Assembly: GCA_025355745.1 (NCBI GenBank)
Contig: JANXZA010000204.1
Coordinates: forward strand, 1-43,026
Origin: Rhizobacter sp.
Lineage (GTDB): Bacteria; Pseudomonadota; Gammaproteobacteria; Burkholderiales; Burkholderiaceae_C
DNA: 43,026 nucleotides
Direction: 5' to 3'
The notes under the pieces were generated by a model, which did not search any database, was not told the DNA's origin, and saw only the letters and a program-made list of their open reading frames with translations. A program made the position numbers and the translations under genes. Shown piece by piece: positions 1 to 9,888 of the stretch. Numbering within the stretch: position 1 is the stretch's first letter; each line of letters starts with the position of its first letter.

Positions 1-89
1 GTGTCGACCTGGTTGTGGTACGTGACCCACGAGCCGAGCGACAGCTCGCTCAACTTCAAGCCACTGCGGCCCAGACGTCGGTATTCCAT
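1..89 (-). CDS. Aldo/keto reductase, N-terminal fragment
   Basis: The gene runs off the left edge, so only the first 29 codons are visible. They begin [20 protein letters not shown], which is the usual N-terminal strand and loop of NADP-dependent aldo/keto reductases, especially the group related to the potassium-channel beta subunit and YghZ. The ATG at 89-87 is preceded by a purine-rich AAAGAGA ribosome-binding site. The gene diverges from pepP, so the roughly 80 bp between them should hold both promoters. Substrate and length cannot be judged from this fragment. Confidence 0.75.
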   Translation of the reverse strand, partial: MEYRRLGRSGLKLSELSLGSWVTYHNQVD

Positions 90-169
90 GATGTGTCTCT
101 TTCAAATTCCATGAAGCCGACAAGCGTAGCTCAGACGCGCGCGCAGTGCCGGGTTGCTACAGTTCGGCG

Positions 170-1621
170 ATGAACACCGCAAACTTCATCGACCGGCGGG
201 CCCGGCTGGCGCAGGCGCTGCGCGCTGCCGGTGGCGGCCTGGCCGTGATCCCGACCGCACCGGAGCGGCCGCGCAACAGCGACGCCGACCACCCGTACCG
301 CCACGACAGCCACTTCCACTATTTGACCGGCTTCGACGAGCCGGCCAGCTGGCTGCTGCTCTCGGACAGCGGTGAAGCGACCCTGCTGTGCCGCGCCAAG
401 GATCCGGATCGCGAGATCTGGGACGGGCTGCGCCTCGGCCCGGCCGATGCTCCGAAGACCCTCGGCGTGAGCGCCGCCTTCGATGTGACCACGCTCGATG
501 CCGTGATGGCCGAGCGGCTCGCGAACCAGCCGGCGGTGTGGTTCCCGTTCGGCCTGCACAGCGGCCCGGAAATCCGGCTGGAAACCCGACTCGAAGGCTG
601 GCTCGCCGGCCTGCGGGCGCGCGCGCGCAGCGGCGTGCAGGGCCCGGCCATGCAGCGCGACCTGACCCCGCTGCTGGCCGAGATGCGCCTTGTCAAAGAT
701 GCCGACGAACTGGCGACGATGCGCCTGGCCGCCAGCATCAGCGCCGGCGCCCATGCGCGCGCCATGCGCTTTTGCGGCGCGCAGTTTCGCGCCGCGCCGC
801 AGGGCTTTGTGCGCGAGTACGAGATCGAGGCCGAGCTGCTGCACGAGTTCCGCCGCCACGGCGCGCAAAGCCCCGCCTACACCTCCATCGTCGCGGCCGG
901 TGCGAACGCCTGCGTGCTGCACTACGTGGCCGGCGCCGCGCCGCTGCGCGCCGGCGAGCTGTGCCTGATCGACGCCGGCTGCGAAGTCGACGGCTACGCC
1001 AGCGACATCACCCGCACCTTCCCCGCCAACGGCCGCTTCACGGCGCCGCAGCGCGAGCTCTACGACATCGTGCTGGCCGCGCAGCAGGCCGCCGCCGACG
1101 CCACTTTCCCCGGCGCCCGCCAGCGCGACGCCCACCACGCGGCGGTGCGCGTGCTGGCGCAAGGCATGCTCGACAGCGGCCTGCTGAACCGCGCCACCGT
1201 GGGCAGCGTCGACGACGTGATCGAGTCCACCGCGTACCGCCAGTTCTACATGCATGGCACCGGCCACTGGCTCGGGCGCGATGTGCACGACGTGGGCGAG
1301 TACCTGTCGCTCGGCGAGGCGCCAGTCGAGCAGAAAGACTTCATGGGCCGCACGGTCGTGATGCCGCCGTCGCGCCTGCTCGAGCCCGGCATGGTGGTGA
1401 CGCTGGAGCCGGGGCTGTACGTGCGACCAGCCGCCGGGGTGCCGGAGCGCTTCTGGAACATCGGCATCCGCATCGAAGACGACGCGGTGGTCACGGACAC
1501 CGGCTGCGAGCTGATCAGCCGCGGCGTGCCGGTACAGGCCGACGAGATCGAGGCGCTGATGCGCGATACCGCGCCGCGCAAGAGCAGCACCCGCAAGGCC
1601 GGGCTTCGCGAGACCGCTTGA
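170..1621 (+). CDS. pepP: Xaa-Pro aminopeptidase (PepP, M24B family)
   Basis: A cytoplasmic dinuclear-metal peptidase that removes an N-terminal residue preceding proline. The protein is 483 residues if translation starts at the ATG encoding MNTANFIDRR; a GTG at 146 is in frame but would add residues unlike the family. The N-terminal creatinase-like domain (with GFDEPASWLLL) is followed by the pita-bread domain. All five metal ligands are visible: Asp268 and Asp279 in LIDAGCEVDGYASDITRTFP, His362 in MHGTGHWLG, Glu413 in LEPGLYV and Glu436 in GIRIED. In many proteobacteria pepP lies directly upstream of ubiH. Here ubiH is also the next gene on this strand, but a toxin-antitoxin module on the other strand lies between them. 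The gene ends at a tandem repeat that may act as a terminator. Confidence 0.95.
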   Translation: MNTANFIDRRARLAQALRAAGGGLAVIPTAPERPRNSDADHPYRHDSHFHYLTGFDEPASWLLLSDSGEATLLCRAKDPDREIWDGLRLGPADAPKTLGVSAAFDVTTLDAVMAERLANQPAVWFPFGLHSGPEIRLETRLEGWLAGLRARARSGVQGPAMQRDLTPLLAEMRLVKDADELATMRLAASISAGAHARAMRFCGAQFRAAPQGFVREYEIEAELLHEFRRHGAQSPAYTSIVAAGANACVLHYVAGAAPLRAGELCLIDAGCEVDGYASDITRTFPANGRFTAPQRELYDIVLAAQQAAADATFPGARQRDAHHAAVRVLAQGMLDSGLLNRATVGSVDDVIESTAYRQFYMHGTGHWLGRDVHDVGEYLSLGEAPVEQKDFMGRTVVMPPSRLLEPGMVVTLEPGLYVRPAAGVPERFWNIGIRIEDDAVVTDTGCELISRGVPVQADEIEALMRDTAPRKSSTRKAGLRETA

Positions 1622-1686
1622 CGCTACCCGACCAACGGGTAGATCGACGCTACCCGACCAACGGGTAGATCGGCGCTACCCGACCA
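1621..1686. repeat. 26-bp tandem repeat, 2.5 copies, with hairpin
   Basis: Two identical 26-bp units occupy 1621-1646 and 1647-1672. A third partial copy (1673-1686, one mismatch) is the actual 3' end and stop codon of vapC. Each unit contains CTACCCG-N5-CGGGTAG, a 7-bp stem with a 5-nt loop. The array lies between the convergent pepP and vapC genes, so the hairpins could serve as a bidirectional terminator, though there is no clear T-run. The simplest reading is duplication of the end of the toxin gene. Confidence 0.8.
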
Positions 1687-2110
1687 GAGGGTTGCGGACC
1701 TTCAGTTCGGGGAAGCGGTTGAAGTCGCGGTCGGCCGACCAGAGTTCACGCACACCGTGCTCGATGCAGATGGCGGCGATGCGCGCGTCGTGGACTTGCC
1801 CACCGACGACGCGCGCGCTGCGAATCAGCGCCTGCAGCGTGGCCCAATGCGCTGCGCCCTCATGCAGCAACACCAGCGAAGGCGTTTCGAGCCAGTGCGA
1901 TATCTGGGACACCGCTTGCAGCGCCGTGGACGGTGGCTTGAAGACACGCGGGTTGGTGACGATGTTGTGGAACTCGTGCACACACGTCCACGGGATCGCC
2001 CACGGAGAACTTGATTCGGCAAGCGCCGTGATCTGCCGGGAGGCGGCGGCGTAAAACGGCATCTCGCTTCGATGTGCGTAGACGAGGATGTTGGTGTCAA
2101 CCGCAATCAC
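1676..2110 (-). CDS. vapC: VapC-type PIN-domain toxin (ribonuclease)
   Basis: A 144-residue PIN-domain protein, predicted to be the toxic Mg-dependent RNase of a type II toxin-antitoxin pair. The four acidic residues of the PIN active site are visible: Asp5 in AVDTNILVYAH, Glu46 in VHEFHNI, Asp108 in VHDARIAA and Asp127 in SADRDF. I place the start at the GTG at 2110-2108, which overlaps the antitoxin stop in the sequence GTGA and starts the PIN fold in register. A longer reading upstream would run into the antitoxin gene. The last codons lie in the third copy of the 26-bp tandem repeat. The RNA target is unknown. Confidence 0.9.
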   Translation of the reverse strand: MIAVDTNILVYAHRSEMPFYAAASRQITALAESSSPWAIPWTCVHEFHNIVTNPRVFKPPSTALQAVSQISHWLETPSLVLLHEGAAHWATLQALIRSARVVGGQVHDARIAAICIEHGVRELWSADRDFNRFPELKVRNPLVG

Positions 2111-2355
2111 GAACCACGCCCTTCGTAGATCAGGTCGCGCCACTGTTCCCATGTGGCGTTCTCGAACTCCGGCTGAACGCCCTGCCCGTGGACGCTGCCG
2201 TCGCGCAGCTTGAACGGCTTGGCCTTGGCACTGCGCTCGGCCACCACCTTGCGCAGGCCCTGCTCGACCAGCGAGCGCAGCGTGTCACCGTCGCGCACGG
2301 CGATCCTGCGGACCTGGTCCAGCAAGGGATCGGAAATGTCCAGAGTCGTCTTCAT
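2107..2355 (-). CDS. vapB: VapB-type antitoxin
   Basis: An 82-residue protein starting MKTTLDISDPLLDQVRR. The short N-terminal beta strand followed by helices is the ribbon-helix-helix pattern of DUF2191/VapB-like antitoxins. The C-terminal half (FENATWEQWRDLIYEGRGS) is the kind of extended tail that wraps around the PIN toxin. It is translationally coupled to vapC through a 4-nt overlap. A GGAG ribosome-binding site lies 7 nt upstream of the ATG. A perfect 18-bp palindrome lies 11 bp upstream of the start codon, which fits autoregulation. Confidence 0.88.
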   Translation of the reverse strand: MKTTLDISDPLLDQVRRIAVRDGDTLRSLVEQGLRKVVAERSAKAKPFKLRDGSVHGQGVQPEFENATWEQWRDLIYEGRGS

Positions 2356-2365
2356 GCGTTGCTCC

Positions 2366-2387
2366 GATATGGGTACCCATATCATAG
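2366..2387 (-). promoter_or_regulatory. vapBC operator and -10 box
   Basis: GATATGGGTACCCATATC at 2366-2383 is a perfect 18-bp palindrome. On the minus strand it overlaps TATGAT, a good -10 hexamer, and lies just upstream of the vapB ribosome-binding site. No convincing -35 box is visible. VapBC complexes commonly repress their own promoter at such a site, so I read it as the operator. That role is inferred. Confidence 0.65.
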
Positions 2388-2526
2388 CGTCAGGGTGCCG
2401 CATGGCGGCGCCGCCCCGTCGAAGCCCGTTCGCCACGCGGCACCTGATCGCGCCTGCTGCAAAGCAGCCCCCGCAGCGGCGAATAATGCGCCGCAGCACC
2501 TCGCATCATTCACGAAAGCGCACACC

Positions 2527-3825
2527 ATGAACGATTCGCCACTCAACATTGCCGTGATCGGCGCCGGCCCGGTCGGCCTGGCGCTGGCCTTGCACGCCGC
2601 GCGCACGCTGCCCGACGCCAACGTCACGCTGTTCGATGCGCGAGCGGCCAACAAGGACGTGGCCGGCGACCCGCGCACGCTGGCCCTGTCGCTCGGCAGC
2701 GTGCAGATCCTGCAGCGGCTGGGTGCGTGGCGCGCCGAGCTGGCCCAGCCGATCCTGGAGGTGCGTGTGTCGCAGCAGCCGCCTTCCGCGCTGCCCTTCC
2801 TGCCCGACTTCCTCAGTGCCCGGCTCGGCGAGCCCGAACTGCGCATCCGCGCCATCGACGAGGCCGTGCCGATGCTCGGCGCGGTGCTCAGCTACGGCGC
2901 CATCGTGGCGCCCTTGCAGCAGGTCTGGATGGCGGCAGAAGCAGAAGAACCAAAGCGCCTGCGCAGCCGTTTCGGCGCGCCGGTGGCGGCGTTGAAGAAC
3001 CTGCGGGACGGCGACGCGGTGGGTGCTCGCGGCTTCGGTTCCGGCACCGGCACCGGCACCAGCACCAGCACTGGCGTCGAGGTCGATGCCGGCATCGCCG
3101 AGCGCTTCGACCTGGCGGTGGTGGCCGAGGGCGGCGTGTTCGCCGACCCGGCTGGCAAGGCCCTCGGGCTGAAGGACCGATCCCCGATCACGCACGACTA
3201 TCAACAGACCGCGTGGGTCGGCAAAGTCACGTTCGCCGCCTCCGACACCGCCCGCGCCAACGGCGTCGCCTTCGAGCGCTTCACCCGCCACGGCCCGGCC
3301 GCGCTGCTGCCGCTGAAAGACGGCAGCGCCGGCCTCGTGTGGTGCGTGACCAGCGCCGACGACCCGGTCGCCGAACTCGACGACGCGCAGCGCGTCACGG
3401 TGCTGAACAGCATCTTCCACGCCGCTGTGGGCCGGATCGAATCGATTTCGCCACTGAAGCGTTTCCCGCTCGGCCTGAACGCCGAGCGCACCTTGACCGA
3501 CGGCCGCAGCGTGCGCATCGGCAATGCCGCGCAGACTTTGCACCCGGTGGCGGGTCAGGGCCTGAACCTGGGGCTGCGCGATGCCTTCGAGCTGGTTCAG
3601 GCGCTGGCGCGCAACCCCGACGTGAACGCGGTGCTGCGCCAGCTCGAATGGCAGCGCGGCCCGGACCGCTGGGCGATGATCGCCGCGACCGATTTCCTCG
3701 CCCGCAGCTTCACCTGGAAGCTGCCCGGCGCGGGCGCGGCGCGCGGCCTGGGCATCGCCGCGTTGCAGGCGCTCGGGCCGGTCAAGTCGGCGCTGGCGAA
3801 GCAGATGATGTACGGGCGGCGCTAG
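2527..3825 (+). CDS. ubiH: FAD monooxygenase of ubiquinone biosynthesis (UbiH-like)
   Basis: A 432-residue class A flavoprotein monooxygenase predicted to hydroxylate the ubiquinone ring at the membrane. It opens with the FAD dinucleotide-binding motif GAGPVGLALAL (residues 11-21). Near residue 340 it has IGNAAQTLHPVAGQGLN, the form of the second FAD motif found in UbiH rather than the GDAAH form of UbiF/VisC. I start it at the ATG encoding MNDSPLNIAV; upstream in-frame sequence overlaps vapB on the other strand and is not family-like. A low-complexity stretch, GSGTGTGTSTSTG, near residue 175 comes from a GGCACC hexamer repeat (3042-3074) and looks like a loop expansion. A function in ubiquinone synthesis agrees with pepP nearby. 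Confidence 0.88.
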   Translation: MNDSPLNIAVIGAGPVGLALALHAARTLPDANVTLFDARAANKDVAGDPRTLALSLGSVQILQRLGAWRAELAQPILEVRVSQQPPSALPFLPDFLSARLGEPELRIRAIDEAVPMLGAVLSYGAIVAPLQQVWMAAEAEEPKRLRSRFGAPVAALKNLRDGDAVGARGFGSGTGTGTSTSTGVEVDAGIAERFDLAVVAEGGVFADPAGKALGLKDRSPITHDYQQTAWVGKVTFAASDTARANGVAFERFTRHGPAALLPLKDGSAGLVWCVTSADDPVAELDDAQRVTVLNSIFHAAVGRIESISPLKRFPLGLNAERTLTDGRSVRIGNAAQTLHPVAGQGLNLGLRDAFELVQALARNPDVNAVLRQLEWQRGPDRWAMIAATDFLARSFTWKLPGAGAARGLGIAALQALGPVKSALAKQMMYGRR

Positions 3826-4063
3826 GCGGCACGACCGCAGGCCGCACCGTCAGCACCGTCAGCACCACCGGCATGTAGAACTCGCTGCCGATCACGGTGT
3901 GCGCAAAAAAATAGTTGCAACGTGCGTGCTCGGTCAGATCGTCGAGGTTCACGTGCCCTTCGCGGTCACACGGGAAGGCGTAACCGCGGCCTTGGTTGGA
4001 CAGCGAACGGAAGCGCAGTTCGTGCGTGCGTTCGCCCGGGCGGGGGGTTGGCAGTCGGTCCAT
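3782..4063 (-). CDS. Small hypothetical protein overlapping the ubiH 3' end
   Basis: A 93-residue ORF starting MDRLPTPRPGERTHELRF, with a good GGAGA ribosome-binding site 7 nt before the ATG. The central part (GRGYAFPCDREGHVNLDDL, then ARCNYFFAHTVIGSEF) has a mixed composition like a real folded protein and unlike the GC-skewed shadow frames around it. The last 30 or so residues are encoded by a degenerate CACCGTCAG repeat near 3850-3870 and then by the antisense of the last 44 bases of ubiH. The native stop may therefore have been lost. It follows the broken yggU in the same direction. I do not know its function. Confidence 0.55.
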   Translation of the reverse strand: MDRLPTPRPGERTHELRFRSLSNQGRGYAFPCDREGHVNLDDLTEHARCNYFFAHTVIGSEFYMPVVLTVLTVRPAVVPPSAARTSSASPAPT

Positions 4064-4199
4064 GGCGTGTCTCCGAGCCGGCGTCCGAAGCGGCTCGGCT
4101 TGATTTGACATACGTTGCACGCACTGAAAATCGGACAGCGCACACCCCCCACACATCGAGCCGACGCGCCGACGGGCTGACATTCGGCGAGCTTCCTGG

Positions 4200-4447
4200 T
4201 CAATCGCCGCCGGCGATCCGCAGCCTCCTGATTCGTCCCGGGGGCCCCGCCGATGATCGTCACCTCAGTCTTGCGCCCGCCAAAGTGGCGCGCCACCAAA
4301 GCGATCAATTCGCAGTTGGCCTTGCCATCGACCGGCGGCCATTTTGAGTTGCGCCAGCCAGATACCTGCCTCGGACAGCGCAAGCGTGCTGGCGCGTGCA
4401 TTCGGCTTGACCTTGACCTCGATCGCAAGCATCGCAGCGCGCCGCAT
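4200..4447 (-). pseudogene. yggU: DUF167/YggU-like gene with two frameshifts
   Basis: Three successive minus-strand frames together spell one DUF167 (YggU) domain. The first frame gives IEVKVKPNARAS and AGIWLAQLK. The second gives PPVDGKANCELIALVARHFG and TEVTIIGG. The third gives GRIRRLRIAGGD and a TGA at 4202-4200. The first frame change fits one extra A in an AAAA run near 4345; the second fits one extra base just after the GGGGCCCCCGGG tract near 4230-4245. Correcting both gives about 81 residues, a normal length for the family. The start codon at 4447-4445 overlaps the stop of the GNAT gene in TGATG. It is either decaying or the assembly has two small indels here. Confidence 0.78.
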
Positions 4448-4881
4448 CAGTCGACGATCAGGCGCTTGCCCAGGCTCACCACGTCGTCCTGTGCATAGCC
4501 CAGGCTCCGATAGAAGGCGATGACTTCGACGTTGGCCGTTCGCACCTGCAAGTTCAGCTTCGGGCAGCCGCGTTCGATCAGCAGGCGCTCGGCCTCGTGC
4601 ATCAGCGCCCGGCCGATCGCGAGCCTGCGGTGGTTCGGCGCAACGGCCAGGTAGTTGACCCAGCCGCGGTGGCCGTCGAAGCCGACCATCGCGGTGGCGA
4701 TGAGCGTGGCGTCAACCGTGCCGACGAGGAACAGCTCGGGTTCGGAGGTGAGCTTGCGCGCGATGTCGAGCTGCGGGTTGTTCCAGGGCCGCGTCAGGCC
4801 GCAGGCGTACCAGAGGGCGATGACGGTGGCTTCGTCGGCGGCGCGGAACGGGCGCAGGTGCAGGGTGGGCGAAGCGGTCAT
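4447..4881 (-). CDS. GNAT N-acetyltransferase (YpeA-like)
   Basis: A 144-residue acetyltransferase with the GNAT fold. The acetyl-CoA-binding segment is NYLAVAPNHRRLAIGRALM, containing the R-x-x-x-G-x-A form of the motif A loop. A typical C-terminal motif follows, with NLQVRTANVEVIAFYRSLGY. Size and motifs resemble the YpeA group. I start it at the ATG encoding MTASPTLHLR, because the upstream in-frame residues look like untranslated leader. It lies 66 bp downstream of pgm and its stop overlaps the yggU start. The acetylated substrate is not known. Confidence 0.85.
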   Translation of the reverse strand: MTASPTLHLRPFRAADEATVIALWYACGLTRPWNNPQLDIARKLTSEPELFLVGTVDATLIATAMVGFDGHRGWVNYLAVAPNHRRLAIGRALMHEAERLLIERGCPKLNLQVRTANVEVIAFYRSLGYAQDDVVSLGKRLIVD

Positions 4882-4947
4882 GGTGACGCGCCGGGCCGGG
4901 TCGCGTGACCGCCCGGATGCCCGAAACATGTCTTCAACGCAATGCCC

Positions 4948-6779
<1,832 letters not shown>

Positions 6780-6907
6780 AGAAAACCCGAATGGTCGGGC
6801 CGCCATACAGGCCCGAAGCTGCGGGCCAGAAACCTGAGCCGTGGCACCGGCACGGCGCCGCCAACCGAGGGGAAGATGACGATGGGAAATGACGACAGGA
6901 GACGACG

Positions 6908-7948
6908 ATGTTGATGGTCTGTGGTGAAGCCCTGCTGGACGTGTTTGCGGCCGGCGAAACCGGCACCGGTCTGGCGCTGGACGCTCGGGTCGGCGGTTCG
7001 CCGTTCAACCTGGCGGTCGGCCTGGCGCGGCTCGGACAGCCGGTCGGCTTCTTCAGTGCGATTTCGACTGGCTTCGCCGGCGAGCGCCTGATGCGCGCGC
7101 TGGTCGCCGAGGGCGTGGACACCGGCGCCGTGGCGCGCAACGACGCGCCGACCACCCTGAGCCTGGTCGGCCTGGACGCTCAGGGCGTGCCCTCGTATGC
7201 GTTCTACGGCGACGGTTGCGCCGACCGGCTGCTGCACGCGGCCGACCTGGCGCGTGTGCCGGCCGGCATCACTGCGTTGAGCGTCGGCTCGTATGCCACG
7301 GTGGTGGAGCCGGTCGCCTCGACCCTGCGCGCGCTGGTGACGCGGGTTCGCACGCCACGGCCACGGCCAGGGCAAGGCCAAGGGCCAGGCGAAGGGCAAA
7401 GCACGCTGATCGCCTACGACCCGAACATCCGCCTGAACGTCGAGCCCGACCTGCAACGCTGGCGCGACCAGCTCGCCTGGATGCTGCCGCGCACCGACCT
7501 GTTGAAGGTCAGCGATGAAGACCTCGGCCTGCTGCAACCCGGCCTCGCGCCAGACGCCTTTGCGGCACACGCCCTGGCGCACGGCGTGGCGGCGGTGGTG
7601 GTGACGCGCGGCGCCCTCGGCGCGCTCGGCTGGACCGGGCACGCAAGTGCTGTGAGCGCACCGGTGGCGGTCGCGGTGATCGACACCGTCGGGGCCGGCG
7701 ACACCTTCCAGGCCGCCCTGCTCACCTGGCTGGCCGAGCACGGCGCGTTGACTTCAACTGCACTGGCAGCGTTGACCTCGGGCGAGCTGCACGATGCACT
7801 GAGCTTTGCCGCCCGCGCCGCCGCCATCACCTGCTCGCGGCGCGGTGCGGACATGCCGAGGAGGGGCGAGCTTCGAGATGAGCTTCGAGATGCGCTTCGG
7901 GATGCGCTTCAACAGAGGCCGCAAGACAAGCCACCGCCACGCTCATAA
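6908..7948 (+). CDS. PfkB-family sugar kinase, probably fructokinase
   Basis: A 346-residue ribokinase-fold kinase. The N-terminal motif GGSPFNLAVGLARLG (residues 30-44) and the C-terminal DTVGAGDTFQAALL, with the catalytic base near residue 265, are the two PfkB signatures. AYDPNIR near residue 175 is also typical. Overall it resembles bacterial fructokinases; the sugar is inferred and gains some support from pgm next door. A clear AGGAGAC ribosome-binding site precedes the ATG. Two low-complexity tracts appear: PRPRPGQGQGPGEGQ near residue 155, and a C-terminal tail ELRDELRDALRDALQ encoded by four 12-bp units at 7868-7915. Both look like recent expansions. Confidence 0.88.
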   Translation: MLMVCGEALLDVFAAGETGTGLALDARVGGSPFNLAVGLARLGQPVGFFSAISTGFAGERLMRALVAEGVDTGAVARNDAPTTLSLVGLDAQGVPSYAFYGDGCADRLLHAADLARVPAGITALSVGSYATVVEPVASTLRALVTRVRTPRPRPGQGQGPGEGQSTLIAYDPNIRLNVEPDLQRWRDQLAWMLPRTDLLKVSDEDLGLLQPGLAPDAFAAHALAHGVAAVVVTRGALGALGWTGHASAVSAPVAVAVIDTVGAGDTFQAALLTWLAEHGALTSTALAALTSGELHDALSFAARAAAITCSRRGADMPRRGELRDELRDALRDALQQRPQDKPPPRS

Positions 7949-7982
7949 TTCTTCCGACCCTACTTCTGCGAGCCCGCCCTTC

Positions 7983-8603
7983 ATGATCGTCGTTCACCAC
8001 CTCAACGAATCACGCTCGCAGCGCGTGCTCTGGCTGCTCGAAGAACTCGGCTTGCCGTACGAGATTCGCCACTACACGCGCGACGCGACCACGCGCCTTG
8101 CGCCGCCGGAGCTGAAGGCAGTGCACCCGCTGGGCAAGTCGCCGGTGCTCGAGGCCGACGGCATGACCCTGATCGAATCGGGCGCCATCGTCGACCACCT
8201 GATCCGCCACCACGGCAACGGCCACCTGCAACCCGCCACGCCGTCGCGCGACTTCGAGGTCTATCAGCAGTGGCTGCACTACGCCGAGGGCTCGGCAATG
8301 CTGCCGCTGCTGCTGCGGCTCTACGTCTCGCGGCTCGGCGCGGCCGGCGCACCGCTGGCACCGCGCATCGACAGCGAACTGGCGAACCACCTGGGCTATG
8401 TCGACCGCTCGCTGCAAGGCCGCGAGTGGCTGGTGGGCGACACGCTGAGCGGCGCCGACATCCAGATGAGCTTCGTCGGTGAGGCTGCGCGCGGGCTGCG
8501 CGCGAGCTACCCGAACCTCGACGCCTGGGTGCGGCGCTTCCAGCAGCGCCCGGCCTACCGGCGCGCACTGGAACGCGGCGGGCCGTATTCGATGGCCGAG
8601 TAG
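7983..8603 (+). CDS. Glutathione S-transferase family protein
   Basis: A 206-residue two-domain GST. The thioredoxin-like N-terminal domain (residues 1-80) includes RVLWLLEELGLPYE, the cis-proline segment KSPVLEADG and the glutathione gamma-glutamyl contact ESGAIVDHL. The helical C-terminal domain carries the conserved LSGADIQMSF motif. Translation most likely starts at the ATG encoding MIVVHHLNES; sequence upstream in frame overlaps the 3' end of the kinase gene. It may be cotranscribed with the AEC transporter 60 bp downstream. The electrophile it conjugates cannot be predicted. Confidence 0.92.
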   Translation: MIVVHHLNESRSQRVLWLLEELGLPYEIRHYTRDATTRLAPPELKAVHPLGKSPVLEADGMTLIESGAIVDHLIRHHGNGHLQPATPSRDFEVYQQWLHYAEGSAMLPLLLRLYVSRLGAAGAPLAPRIDSELANHLGYVDRSLQGREWLVGDTLSGADIQMSFVGEAARGLRASYPNLDAWVRRFQQRPAYRRALERGGPYSMAE

Positions 8604-8662
8604 GCCGGTCTGGTTACCGCAGCATTCCGCCCGCGGCCGCGCCGGCGCACAAGCCGACCGGC

Positions 8663-9667
8663 ATGAGTTCGCTGGTGTTTTTCAAGCTCGTCGCGATCTT
8701 TGTCGTCGTGGCGATCGGCTGGGTCGTCGGCAAGCTCAAATGGCTGGACGTGTCGGGCGGCGAGGCCTCGGCCAGTGACCCGGCGCGCACGCTGGCCAAC
8801 GCGGCCTACTACGTCTTCGTGCCGGCGCTGCTGTTCCGCACCACCGCGCGCATCGACTTCAAGACCCTGCCCTGGGGCACGCTGGTGGCGGTGTTCGTGC
8901 CGCTGATCGGCATGCTGATCGCGGTCTACGCGGTGCAGCGGCTCAGGAGCCACCAACAGCCAGGCGCCATGGCGGTGGCCGCACCGGCCGTGCGCGCAAT
9001 CTCGTCGGCGTTCGGCAACACGGTGCAGGTCGGCATCCCGATGGCCGCCGCGCTGTTCGGCGAGACCGGCCTGGCGATCCACCTGGCGATCGTCAGCCTG
9101 CACGCGCTGGTGCTGCTGACCTTGAGCACCGCGCTGGTCGAACTTGACCTGGCCCATGCACAGCACGGCCGTGGCGCGATCGGCACGCACCTCGCCGCCA
9201 CCTTGCTCTCGACCGCGCGCAACACCGTCATTCACCCGGTCGTGCTGCCGGTGTTGATCGGCCTCAGCTGGAACCTGCTCGGCCTGCCGCTGCCGAGCGT
9301 GGCCGACGAGATTCTGCAGACCCTGGGGCAGGCGGTGGTGCCGCTGTGCCTGGTGCTGATCGGCCTGTCGCTGGCCTATTACGGCGTGCAGGGCGCGGCG
9401 CGCAGTGCGGTGGCGCTGTCGGTACTGAAGCTGCTGGTGCTGCCGGCCCTGGTGCTGGCGGTCGCGCACTGGGGCTTCCACCTGAACGGCTTGGCGCTGG
9501 CGGTGGTCGTGATGATGGCGGCCTTGCCGATCGGCAGCAATGCGCTGATCTTCGCCCAGCGCTACCGCACGCTCGAAGCCGAAACGACCGCCGCCACCGT
9601 GTTCTCGACCCTCGCCTTCGTCGCCACCGCGCCGCTCTGGCTGGCAGTGCTGCGGTGGGTGGGGTGA
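8663..9667 (+). CDS. AEC family (auxin efflux carrier-like) transporter
   Basis: A 334-residue inner-membrane protein with about ten hydrophobic segments arranged as two five-helix repeats, as in AEC permeases such as malonate and malate carriers. Family-like features include YYVFVPALLFRTTARIDF in the first half, SSAFGNTVQVGIPMAAALFG in the middle and MMAALPIGSNALIFAQRY near the end, each with the helix-breaking proline or asparagine of the crossing helices. Substrate is unknown. A palindromic repeat element begins 15 bp after the stop codon. Confidence 0.9.
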   Translation: MSSLVFFKLVAIFVVVAIGWVVGKLKWLDVSGGEASASDPARTLANAAYYVFVPALLFRTTARIDFKTLPWGTLVAVFVPLIGMLIAVYAVQRLRSHQQPGAMAVAAPAVRAISSAFGNTVQVGIPMAAALFGETGLAIHLAIVSLHALVLLTLSTALVELDLAHAQHGRGAIGTHLAATLLSTARNTVIHPVVLPVLIGLSWNLLGLPLPSVADEILQTLGQAVVPLCLVLIGLSLAYYGVQGAARSAVALSVLKLLVLPALVLAVAHWGFHLNGLALAVVVMMAALPIGSNALIFAQRYRTLEAETTAATVFSTLAFVATAPLWLAVLRWVG

Positions 9668-9682
9668 AAGGGCTGAAGAGCG

Positions 9683-9798
9683 AATTCATTCACCGCTGAG
9701 TAACGGAGTTAGCGGAGTTGACGCAGAGCAGGAAACAAGATTGGGCAGGCTTGAATTTCCTCTGCGCAACTCCGTCAACTCCGCCCCTCGGCGGTGAA
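9683..9798. repeat. Palindromic element A1 (NCGCAGAG family)
   Basis: Two arms of about 40 nt, at 9689-9728 and 9760-9798, form an imperfect hairpin. Each arm starts or ends with TTCACCGC/GCGGTGAA and carries 9-bp units such as NNCGGAGTT and a final ACGCAGAG. The whole element matches the reverse complement of element A2 (11514-11621) at about 90% over the arms, while its own two arms differ more from each other. It sits between the AEC transporter and dppA. It may end the upstream transcript or stabilise an mRNA end; neither role is shown by sequence alone. Confidence 0.88.
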
Positions 9799-9888
9799 GG
9801 CTGTTTCCTCTTGACTCGAACCCCGCGCCTATCATCGTCCCGCGCTCCCACGATGAGCACGCCACCGTTCAACTTCCGGGAACCCCCC

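Noticed and set aside
9799-9888. TTGACT and TATCAT upstream of dppA as a promoter
   Set aside because: The hexamers are only 13 bp apart, too short for a sigma-70 promoter; no better pair was found.
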